A DNA stretch of 64,000 nucleotides from an uncultured Caryophanales bacterium (GTDB lineage: Bacteria > Bacillota_I > Bacilli_A > RFN20 > CAG-288). A model generated the notes under the pieces. That model ran no database searches. It was not told the origin of the DNA and saw only the letters and a list, made by a program, of their open reading frames with translations. Positions within the stretch are counted from its first letter, which is position 1, and every line of letters begins with the position of its first letter. The stretch is taken from contig CAJMBK010000006.1 of the NCBI GenBank assembly GCA_905211645.1, forward strand, positions 1 through 64,000, given 5' to 3'. The position numbers were made by a program, and so were the translations under genes. Shown piece by piece: positions 43,955-51,793 of this stretch.

Positions 43955-46312
43955 ATGGGTAAATTTAATTTTGGAAGAAAGCATATTTCTTTGCTTATTT
44001 CTGGTGTTGTTATTAGTGGTATAGTAATCAGTTCAACAGTATATGCTGGTTACTCAAAATGGGTCTTTAAAGATACAGCTACATATGAGCATGAAAATAC
44101 CCATTATGAAGTTGACCCAATCAGAGAAAATGCAACCTTCTACGATGGTTACGATGCTGTTGATGAAGGTACTAAATATTATGATGTCTACTTCATGGCT
44201 CAATCTATACCAGATAAAAAAATGTTAATTGATAATGGTGATGGTACTCATTCATTCAACCCAAATTTTCTTAGTTCACCTTATTATATTGATACCAACA
44301 GTGCGGATTTTGGTCACTTCTCTGGTGCAGATTGTGATGCTACTAACTACAGTTTTGACATTGATAAAAACTACTGGTTTACCAGATTGGAAAATATCTC
44401 TGAAATTTCAGTTTCAGCTTATGATGATGTTGTTAAACGTATTGAAAACAATTTGATTGACTATAATAATTGGAATTTACAATTTTTATGTTGGTCTTTA
44501 CATCCACATGAAATTTATGCAACTGACGGTGATCCTTGGCCTACAAGTTTTGATAAAGTTGAAGACGGAACTGCTACAAAAGTTGATGGTTTCTACCCAT
44601 ATTCAGAAGATTTTACTCCTTTCTATATGAACACTTCTTTGGATTTATATGAAAACAATGTAAAGACTATTAACGGAAGAAAAACTTTATTCCTCTATCC
44701 AGTTTTTTCAACCGGTAAAAACTATTTTGATTTTTACAGAGGAAATAAAGGCGATCAAATTAAAGATTTAATCACAGTAACTAAAGGTTACAGTGATGGT
44801 ACAGATGATAAAATTTATTATCCATACTTTAATGGTACTGTTACTGGACTAGTTAAGAATAGTGTAGTTGATGTTTATTCACTTGATAACTTTCTTATCA
44901 CTCATGATGAGTTGAAAGATGATGCATCACCAAAATTGGATTCTATCAAAATTAAAAATGATATGAATAGAAAGTCAACCAAGGAAGGATGGGCTGGTGA
45001 GGGTGATTTTGTTCATACAGTCAATGACGAACAAGGTAATCCTTTGAACTTGCTTAATATGTCAGGTGACAAAAATCTTCAGTCTGGTCGTTACAACATT
45101 TATATTTTTGTTAAGCACTCAACAGATCATGTATGGTCTGGCGATGTAGCGCCCACAAATTCTAGGGCATTTAATGATGAAATTAATACTATTAATTCTG
45201 TTATGGAAAAAAGTAACAGAATCAGATATTCATCACTTGATGGAAAGGTATATAGTGTTACACATGGCCCTCTTGATCACTATGCTGATTACTGTGATTA
45301 CTATGTTTATTTCGAAAGAATTTATGAACCTAGAATCATCGGCGGTCCAACACTTGATTTAAATTACGACAGCGAATTATCTAAATCCCTTCAATTTTTA
45401 AGAAAAGGTAGTTCTGGTAACGACAACAACCGTTATCAAAGAAGAGGTGTTGAACTTCAAGGTGACAATTGGATTGAATATCCTTTAAGTGAAGGTAGAA
45501 CATTACTTTTCAAAGATTATTACTTTGGTGTCATGCTTAACCCTGAAGTTTCATTCACATTTTATGGTTTCGACCTTGTAGAAGATGAAGACTTTACTGA
45601 TACCGATTATGCAGATAATGGTTTCCCATCTATAACCTATCAAGATCAAGAAGGACATAAGAAGGTTGAGTATTATAAGTCTGGAGCTATCTTTGAAAAA
45701 TATGTTCCAAATCCTGATCAGGATGTTTTAAATTCGGATGTTTTAATTAGAGATGCTGATGGTACAATAAAAACTTATGATGGTACTGGTTCTAAATCAT
45801 TTGTTCTAATTAAACCTAAGAACATCGACACAACCGGTAAAGGTATCTATAACATCGTTATCGATATCAAATACGACCAAAATAGTAATGGACATGATCC
45901 AAACTTAATCGTTCCTACATCCGTTACTTTCTACGGCTACAAGTTATCTAATTTATTTATCAACATCATGGAAACAGATGAAAACGGTGAAGTAGAAATG
46001 GGTCATACTCAAGGTGGAACTCGTTATAAACACTTTGTCAATACCGATGTATATGAATACACTCGTAGTAACTACTACGAATTAGCAAATGTTACTTTGG
46101 ATGATGTATTTACCGCTATGGATGATTCAACTAAGACTTTAAGAGAAATCTTAACCGAATTAAAAGAAGATGGTAAATGTCTAGAAGACTTAGTTACATC
46201 AAGATATATTACTCTTGAAAACCTAGATCCTGATAATGTAAATTACATTCCATTCACAATTCAAAAGAATTACGTATTCAAGATTGTTTCAATTCCAGCA
46301 GAATTGCAATAA
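43955..46312 (+). CDS. large secreted beta-rich protein of the SipW locus
   Basis: 785 residues. N-terminal SipW-type signal: ISLLISGVVISGIVISSTVY, then AGYSKWVFKDTATYEHENTH. The rest is a long chain of beta segments rich in Asp/Tyr, including FLYPVFSTGKNYFDFYRGNK and IYNIVIDIKYDQNSNGHDPN. No enzyme motif or cell-wall sorting signal is present. AGAAGGAGGACAG precedes the start. As the largest product of the locus it may be a fibre tip or adhesin; that is inference from length and position. Confidence 0.75.
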   Translation: MGKFNFGRKHISLLISGVVISGIVISSTVYAGYSKWVFKDTATYEHENTHYEVDPIRENATFYDGYDAVDEGTKYYDVYFMAQSIPDKKMLIDNGDGTHSFNPNFLSSPYYIDTNSADFGHFSGADCDATNYSFDIDKNYWFTRLENISEISVSAYDDVVKRIENNLIDYNNWNLQFLCWSLHPHEIYATDGDPWPTSFDKVEDGTATKVDGFYPYSEDFTPFYMNTSLDLYENNVKTINGRKTLFLYPVFSTGKNYFDFYRGNKGDQIKDLITVTKGYSDGTDDKIYYPYFNGTVTGLVKNSVVDVYSLDNFLITHDELKDDASPKLDSIKIKNDMNRKSTKEGWAGEGDFVHTVNDEQGNPLNLLNMSGDKNLQSGRYNIYIFVKHSTDHVWSGDVAPTNSRAFNDEINTINSVMEKSNRIRYSSLDGKVYSVTHGPLDHYADYCDYYVYFERIYEPRIIGGPTLDLNYDSELSKSLQFLRKGSSGNDNNRYQRRGVELQGDNWIEYPLSEGRTLLFKDYYFGVMLNPEVSFTFYGFDLVEDEDFTDTDYADNGFPSITYQDQEGHKKVEYYKSGAIFEKYVPNPDQDVLNSDVLIRDADGTIKTYDGTGSKSFVLIKPKNIDTTGKGIYNIVIDIKYDQNSNGHDPNLIVPTSVTFYGYKLSNLFINIMETDENGEVEMGHTQGGTRYKHFVNTDVYEYTRSNYYELANVTLDDVFTAMDDSTKTLREILTELKEDGKCLEDLVTSRYITLENLDPDNVNYIPFTIQKNYVFKIVSIPAELQ

Positions 46313-46331
46313 CAGGAGGAAACTATAATAT

Positions 46332-48290
46332 ATGAATATATTTTTAATCGATGCTAACAAGTTAAATGGTATTTCATTAGCAGTTTCAATCACTGTTATT
46401 ATCTTAATTTTCATCTGTTTGTCACTCTGCTTGTATCTTTATTATCGTTATTACAGAAAATGTATCGATAACAAGATTGAAGATGATTACATCAAGAATG
46501 AGATTAAAGGTGAAAATAAGAAATTCTTCAAAAACTTTGAAGGATTGAAAAATTCCAGTGAATTGACTAAAGACCAAAAGGTTGAATGCTACAAAGCAAA
46601 TAGCTTAGTTAAGTACATCAACGATAAGAACAAAGGTAGAAACATTATTAAAGTTGTTGTCAATATTGTTTTATGTATTTTCTACGCAGTCTTTATTGCA
46701 ATCTTAGCCTTTGCCGCTTACTTTAGAGCAACAACCAATGAACAAGCTTACTTTGGTGATACTGCATATGTAGTTATCCAATCCGGTTCTATGGAAGAAG
46801 TTAATTCTTCAAATACCTACATTGAAGAAAACAATTTAACCGATCAAATTGAAACTTTCTCAATGATCGGTTTAACCGAAGTTACTTCTCCATCAGATTT
46901 AAAACTTTACGACATTGTCGGTTACTACAATTCCGATAATGAACTTATTGTTCATAGAATCATCTCTATCACTGAAGATGCTTCCGGTAATCAACTTTAC
47001 ACATTAAGAGGTGATGCTAACTCCTATTCCGATCCTGAAGAAAGAGATTTAACAATCTCTGACATCAAGTTCAAATACAACGGTTGGCAAAACTTCGGTT
47101 TAGGTATGGTTGTCAACTACGTCAGATCTAACGTTGGTATTATCGCAATCTGTCTAGGTTTGATATTTATCGGTGTTTATGACTTTTTAGATATCATCTT
47201 AGGTAAGAGAATCAAACTTAGAAAAGAAGAGATTTATCCAGTTATTGATGAAGAAAATATCCGTTTACTTGAAGGTTTGGTTGATCAACCTAAACCTGAA
47301 ACTCATGAGAAAGTTAAAGAAACTTTAGCACCATTAGAAGAAGTTGAACCTTTGACTAGTGAAGATCCAAAAGTTAACGAAACTCACGAAGAACCTATCG
47401 TAACCAATTTAGAAACAGTTGAAGAAATTGTTCCTGAAGAGACTCTTGAAGATAAACTTATTGAAGAGGAACCAGTTGAGAATTCACTCTTGACTCAAGA
47501 TGAAGTCGACGAGGAATTAGAAGACTTAGTTGAAGACTATGAACCTTTAGTTTACTCAGTTGATAGAGTTGGTGAATCAGAAGTTGTTGAAGAAGAGAAT
47601 TACCTTTACAACGATGATGAAGAGTTAGAAGAGAATGCTTTAGTTGCTCAAGGTGACGAAGATGAAGATCTCAATAAAGTTATTCAACAAGAAGAAATAG
47701 AAGAAGAGGATAATGAAGTTGAGCAAAATGATGAGCCACTTGACTACACTGTAGATAGAGTTGGTATTTCAGAAGTTAGTGAACCTTTATACTTCTACTT
47801 CGATGATGAAGATAGTGAAGATAATCCTCTCCTTGAACAAGAAGATGATGAAGAAATCTTAGAAGAAAATGCTTTGCATCATCAAGAGGATGAGATTATC
47901 AAAGCTCCTAGAAAGAAACGTGTTCCATTTGCAACTAAATTGGAACAAGCCGATGATGCTCTTAAAGTTAAATACGAAGAAATTAAGGACTTCTGCTTAG
48001 AGGTATATGGTTTGAAATCTCGTGTTGGTGTTGCTGCAGATAACTACAGATTGCACCGCATCAGATATCTTTCTATCACAATCAGAGGTAAGTCACTTGT
48101 CTTACATCTTAACTTGAATTATGAAGATTACCAAGATTCAGTAATTCCTCTCAAAGTCAGTGAAAAGAAGAGTTACCAAGATGTTCCTGTCATCTTCAAG
48201 GTTAGATCTAACCTCTCTCTTAAGAGAGCAAAGATCTTAATCACCCAGATGATGGAAAAGCATGGTATCCCTGCTAAAACTTCAAAATAA
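46332..48290 (+). CDS. sipW: SipW-type signal peptidase I with long acidic C-terminal extension
   Basis: 652 residues, far longer than typical SipW (about 190). Transmembrane helices are near 14-36, 98-126 and 268-290. The catalytic site is of the ER/archaeal type: nucleophile Ser153 in QSGSM and His208 in LIVHRI in place of Lys, with LRGDAN. After helix 3 comes a 250-residue acidic, Glu/Asp-rich segment with repeats (DYEPLVYSVDRVGESEVVEE; PLDYTVDRVGISEVSE). A folded C-terminal domain follows at about 550-650 (FCLEVYGLKSRVGVAADNYR; GKSLVLHLNLNYEDYQDSVI). It removes signal peptides from the TasA/CalY-like proteins encoded just upstream. AGGAGGAAAC precedes the ATG. Confidence 0.85.
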   Translation: MNIFLIDANKLNGISLAVSITVIILIFICLSLCLYLYYRYYRKCIDNKIEDDYIKNEIKGENKKFFKNFEGLKNSSELTKDQKVECYKANSLVKYINDKNKGRNIIKVVVNIVLCIFYAVFIAILAFAAYFRATTNEQAYFGDTAYVVIQSGSMEEVNSSNTYIEENNLTDQIETFSMIGLTEVTSPSDLKLYDIVGYYNSDNELIVHRIISITEDASGNQLYTLRGDANSYSDPEERDLTISDIKFKYNGWQNFGLGMVVNYVRSNVGIIAICLGLIFIGVYDFLDIILGKRIKLRKEEIYPVIDEENIRLLEGLVDQPKPETHEKVKETLAPLEEVEPLTSEDPKVNETHEEPIVTNLETVEEIVPEETLEDKLIEEEPVENSLLTQDEVDEELEDLVEDYEPLVYSVDRVGESEVVEEENYLYNDDEELEENALVAQGDEDEDLNKVIQQEEIEEEDNEVEQNDEPLDYTVDRVGISEVSEPLYFYFDDEDSEDNPLLEQEDDEEILEENALHHQEDEIIKAPRKKRVPFATKLEQADDALKVKYEEIKDFCLEVYGLKSRVGVAADNYRLHRIRYLSITIRGKSLVLHLNLNYEDYQDSVIPLKVSEKKSYQDVPVIFKVRSNLSLKRAKILITQMMEKHGIPAKTSK

Positions 48291-48305
48291 TTAGATAATT
48301 AATGT

Positions 48306-48335
48306 GTGGAGTGGTTATTCACTCCACCTTTTTTT
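48306..48335 (+). terminator. Rho-independent terminator
   Basis: GTGGAGTG, loop GTTATT, CACTCCAC then CTTTTTTTT. It ends the SipW locus. Confidence 0.85.
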
Positions 48336-48390
48336 GTAAAGAAAAAGCACGAAAGACATCAATTATTTATCTTTCATGCCATTTTTAAAT

Positions 48391-49002
48391 TTACATATTT
48401 TTGAAGTATTCTTCTTTTTGCTTTTCCCAGAACTTCTTATCGTTTTCGTTGATATATCTTAAAACTTTGCAAGGATTGCCAACGGCAACGCAGTTTGATG
48501 GAATATCTTTTGTGACAACACTTCCTGAGCCAATAACAACGTTATCGCCAATTGTTACACCAGGATTGATAACTGTATTTGCTCCAATCCAAACATCATT
48601 TCCAATTGTGATATCCTTACCAAATTCAAGAAGTGAATTTCTGATATCTTTATCGATTGGGTGCCCGGCACCATAGATACCAACTCTAGGAGCGATAAAG
48701 ACATTATTACCGATTTTAATGTTACAGCAATCTAAGATAATGAGTTCGTAGTTTGCGTAGAAATTATCACCGATGTAGATATTTTTACCATAGTCGCATC
48801 TAAAAGGTGGTTCGATGTAACAATTTTTACCAACACTACCAAGAAGTTCTTTTAAGATTTCTTGTCTTTTATCCAACTCCTCTTCGGTGGAGTTATTGAA
48901 TAATCTACATAATCTTCTACTGTTTTTTGCTTCAGAGCATAATTCTTCGCTTTTACTTGGGATATAAAGCATGTTTTTAAGCATCTTCTCTTTTTCGGTC
49001 AT
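48391..49002 (-). CDS. maltose/galactoside O-acetyltransferase (Maa/LacA type)
   Basis: 203 residues. N-terminal mac domain (MTEKEKMLKNMLYIPSKSEE), then left-handed beta-helix hexapeptides (IYIGDNFYANYELIILDCCN), the catalytic loop YGAGHPID with His, and TIGNDVWIGANTVINPGVTI, VIGSGSVVTKDIPSNCVAVG and NPCKVLRYI. It transfers acetyl from acetyl-CoA to a sugar hydroxyl. AAGGAG precedes the start on the minus strand. It starts 1 bp after the stop of the transporter gene, so the two are one transcript under the riboswitch-like leader. Confidence 0.88.
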   Translation of the reverse strand: MTEKEKMLKNMLYIPSKSEELCSEAKNSRRLCRLFNNSTEEELDKRQEILKELLGSVGKNCYIEPPFRCDYGKNIYIGDNFYANYELIILDCCNIKIGNNVFIAPRVGIYGAGHPIDKDIRNSLLEFGKDITIGNDVWIGANTVINPGVTIGDNVVIGSGSVVTKDIPSNCVAVGNPCKVLRYINENDKKFWEKQKEEYFKNM

Positions 49003-49003
49003 G

Positions 49004-49771
49004 TTAATTCTCCTTTAACCTCTCTAATTTTAATTTATTTTTGTATTCAAAGTAGGAAATTCCAATATTTTTATTTCTCCATCTTTTAGTTATCTTGTAA
49101 CCTAGATAAGAAAAGATTACTTCTAAGAATAGTTCAATTCCCATGCCAATTAATGAGCAGGTTACACATTGAATCATGTTCCAACCAAAGAAGAAATGAC
49201 TTACTAAATAAGCAAAGACAAAGTTATCGACAAATTGTCCGATTGCAGTTGAAATATAACTTCTTGAAAAGTAAGCAATCTTGCTATTAGGTTTCTTTTT
49301 AAAAGCAAAGCCAATGGCATAGTTAGAAAAGTTATTTACTATTGAAGAAACAATAAATGCGGCTGTACTTCCTAAAATTACATACCAGGATGAAGCAAAA
49401 GTTCCATTTAATGCTGAATTAATTGTTTCTTCACTACCTGGGATATAAGCTTGAGACCAGGTACCTGGAATAATGCTTATAAGATAGAAAATAAGTGAAA
49501 TAATAAGTGAAGATACAATTGAAAGAATAGAGACTTCTGTTGCGGCTTTTGGCCCGAAGTGTTGGACTAAAATATCCATGATGATGAATGTTACCCAACT
49601 GACAAAGATTCCACAATCCAGTGCTACATAAGGTGTATTTAAGTCAATTGACTTGTTAGCAAGTAAATTCATAAGAACTATTGCTAAGATGAATGTTACA
49701 AGAAGTAAAGAAGGAATTTCTTTAAGCAGTAAAGTAAATTCTTTGAATTCTTCTTTTAAGAATTTAATCAT
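49004..49771 (-). CDS. queuosine precursor transporter (VUT/YhhQ family)
   Basis: 255 residues from the ATG at 49771, chosen over 49795 because ATGAGG sits 6 nt before it. About six transmembrane helices. Family motifs are LLLVTFILAIVLMNLLANKS, VALDCGIFVSWVTFIIMDIL (the D-G...P/W..F...D pattern) and SRSYISTAIGQFVDNFVFAY (the S...S...D...F motif). VUT proteins import queuosine precursors such as preQ0/preQ1 used in tRNA modification. The preQ1-like riboswitch directly upstream supports this function independently. Confidence 0.85.
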   Translation of the reverse strand: MIKFLKEEFKEFTLLLKEIPSLLLVTFILAIVLMNLLANKSIDLNTPYVALDCGIFVSWVTFIIMDILVQHFGPKAATEVSILSIVSSLIISLIFYLISIIPGTWSQAYIPGSEETINSALNGTFASSWYVILGSTAAFIVSSIVNNFSNYAIGFAFKKKPNSKIAYFSRSYISTAIGQFVDNFVFAYLVSHFFFGWNMIQCVTCSLIGMGIELFLEVIFSYLGYKITKRWRNKNIGISYFEYKNKLKLERLKEN

Positions 49772-49800
49772 TATGAACCTCATTTCTGTGTCCATACATA

Positions 49801-49823
49801 CAAAAAGCGCAATTTAATGCGCT
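49801..49823 (-). terminator. intrinsic terminator of the riboswitch
   Basis: On the minus strand AGCGCA, loop TTAAAT, TGCGCT, then TTTTTG. It sits between the aptamer and the transporter start, so it can act as the expression platform. Confidence 0.75.
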
Positions 49824-49826
49824 AAT

Positions 49827-49866
49827 CCATAGTTTTGTTTTATGACAGGATGGTCACGAACTGTCA
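49827..49866 (-). promoter_or_regulatory. preQ1-I-like riboswitch aptamer
   Basis: On the minus strand the stem TGACAG/CTGTCA encloses loop TTCGTGACCATC. The tail TAAAACAAAACTATGG follows, whose ATGG can pair with CCAT in the loop to form the H-type pseudoknot. The short stem, C-containing loop and A-rich tail match preQ1-I architecture. The gene downstream is a queuosine-precursor transporter and a terminator follows immediately. Ligand binding would favour the pseudoknot and termination. Confidence 0.7.
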
Positions 49867-49914
49867 CTTTGAAAAGCCTAATTATGTTAGTAAATTTGAT
49901 TTTAAAAGTAAATA

Positions 49915-51684
49915 TTAGGCAGTAATTTCAACAGCTTGATGAAGTCTAACTTCCTCTTCATCATCACTTTCTTTAAACTGCAAATCGTAGAGAAGTTTGT
50001 AGGCACCATTTTGAGCAATGAGTTCATCATGAGTACCTTTTTCTTTGATTTGTCCATCGGAGATGACAATAATCTCATCTGCGTTTCTAATTGTTGAAAG
50101 TCTATGGGCGACAACAATTGAAGTTCTATCTTTACATAACTCATCGAAAGCTCTTTGAATAAGTAATTCAGTGGTGTTATCCAAAGCGCTTGTTGCCTCA
50201 TCTAAAATAAGGATGGAAGGGTTCTTTAAAAAGATTCTAGCGATAGAAAGACGTTGTTTTTGACCACCGGATAATTTAACACCTCTTTCACCGATATCGG
50301 TGTCAAATCCATGTGGAAGTGACATGATGTAGTCGTAAATATTTGCTTTCTTAGCAGCAGAAATTACTTCTTCATCACTTGCTTGTAAATTTCCATAAAG
50401 GATATTTTCTTTGATGGTTCCACCAAATAAGAAAACATCCTGTTGAACAATACCAATCTCTTTTCTTAAAGAATCAAGCGTGAAATCCTTGATATTTTCA
50501 TTATCTAAAAGGATTTCACCTTGAGTTAAATCGTAGAATCGTGGAATTAAATGGCAAATAGTTGTTTTACCTCCACCTGAAGGACCAACTAATGCAACTT
50601 TCTTACCATGTGGAATGGTGAATGAGATATCATTTAAAATCTCCTTGCTTGTCTTGTAGTTGAAGGTGACATTCTTAAAGGTGATATCACCTTTTAATTT
50701 AGGACAGATCTTATCACCTTCATGAACATACTCTTCTTCCTCATCCATAATTTCGAGGAATTTCTTGAAACCTGTAGTACCATTTTGGAATTGCTCAACA
50801 AAGTTGATAAGTTGATTAATAGGTTGAATAAACATATTAATTGAGATGATAAATGTTGAGTAATCAGCAAAATCGATATATTTGTAGTAAAGGAAGATAC
50901 CACCAGCAAGTAAGACGATGATGTTAAAGACATCAGTGATAAATTGGCTTGAAGCAAAGAATTTACCCATTGCGTTAAATGCGGATGATCTTGCTTTAAC
51001 AAAGCTTTCGTTACTTACTTCAAACTTCTCTTCTTCCTTTTTGGTGTTGGCAAAGGCTTTTGTAACTCTGATACCGGAAATTGAAGATTCTAAGCTTGCG
51101 TTAATTTTAGCCATAGCGACTTTAGATTCCCTCATTGCGTTACGCATATCTTTTCTAAAGTGGGAGGTTATGATAATTAAAAGTGGAACACAAGCAAAGA
51201 TAATAAGTGCTAAGATCCAGTTGATTAAGCAAAGATAAACAAAGCTAGCCAGCAATGTAAATCCTGCGATAAAGATATTTTCTGGACCATGGTGAGCAAC
51301 TTCGGAGATGTCGAACAAGTCATTAGTCATTCGTGACATCAAGTTACCAACTTCATGTTCATCGTAGTAAGAAAAAGGAAGCCTTTCTAACTTTTTAAAC
51401 ATGTCAGATCGCATCTCTGCTTGCATTCTAACACCCATCAAGTGTCCATAGTACTGGATAAAATATCTTAAAAGCATTCTTATCAAGTAAACAACAAGTA
51501 ATGAGATACCGCAGATAATAACTAAATCAAGTTTTTGATTTGGAATGAAATCGTTAAGCATATATCTAGTTATAATTGGGTAACACATACCGATAACTGC
51601 AACAAAGAATGCGGCAAGCATATCTAAAACAAAGATTTTAGTATGAGGTTTGTAGTATTTTATAAATCGTCTTATTAAATCCAT
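49915..51684 (-). CDS. ABC exporter, fused permease and ATPase (MDR/MsbA type)
   Basis: 589 residues from ATG 51684, chosen because AAGGAGG precedes it; longer starts give non-homologous sequence. Six transmembrane helices in about 1-320 with YYGHLMGVRMQAEMRSDMF coupling helices. The nucleotide-binding domain has Walker A GPSGGGKT, Q-loop GIVQQDVFLFGGT, signature LSGGQKQR, Walker B ILILDEATSALD and the H-loop VVAHRLSTI. It exports lipids or drugs as a homodimer; the substrate cannot be told. The gene follows the ABC/FtsX pair on the same strand but is separated from it by a terminator. Confidence 0.9.
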   Translation of the reverse strand: MDLIRRFIKYYKPHTKIFVLDMLAAFFVAVIGMCYPIITRYMLNDFIPNQKLDLVIICGISLLVVYLIRMLLRYFIQYYGHLMGVRMQAEMRSDMFKKLERLPFSYYDEHEVGNLMSRMTNDLFDISEVAHHGPENIFIAGFTLLASFVYLCLINWILALIIFACVPLLIIITSHFRKDMRNAMRESKVAMAKINASLESSISGIRVTKAFANTKKEEEKFEVSNESFVKARSSAFNAMGKFFASSQFITDVFNIIVLLAGGIFLYYKYIDFADYSTFIISINMFIQPINQLINFVEQFQNGTTGFKKFLEIMDEEEEYVHEGDKICPKLKGDITFKNVTFNYKTSKEILNDISFTIPHGKKVALVGPSGGGKTTICHLIPRFYDLTQGEILLDNENIKDFTLDSLRKEIGIVQQDVFLFGGTIKENILYGNLQASDEEVISAAKKANIYDYIMSLPHGFDTDIGERGVKLSGGQKQRLSIARIFLKNPSILILDEATSALDNTTELLIQRAFDELCKDRTSIVVAHRLSTIRNADEIIVISDGQIKEKGTHDELIAQNGAYKLLYDLQFKESDDEEEVRLHQAVEITA

Positions 51685-51750
51685 GATAACCTCCTTAAGA
51701 AAATTATTTAAAAGCAATTTCATATATTTTAATAATTTGAATGTTCTAAT

Positions 51751-51783
51751 CAAAAAGAAAATGCTAGTTAATGCATTAACTAG
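51751..51783 (-). terminator. terminator of the ABC/FtsX pair
   Basis: A perfect 22-bp palindrome (51762-51783) with arm GCTAGTTAATG. On the minus strand it is followed by ATTTTCTTTTTG. It lies 10 bp after the permease stop. Confidence 0.65.
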
Positions 51784-51793
51784 CATGAGGGGG

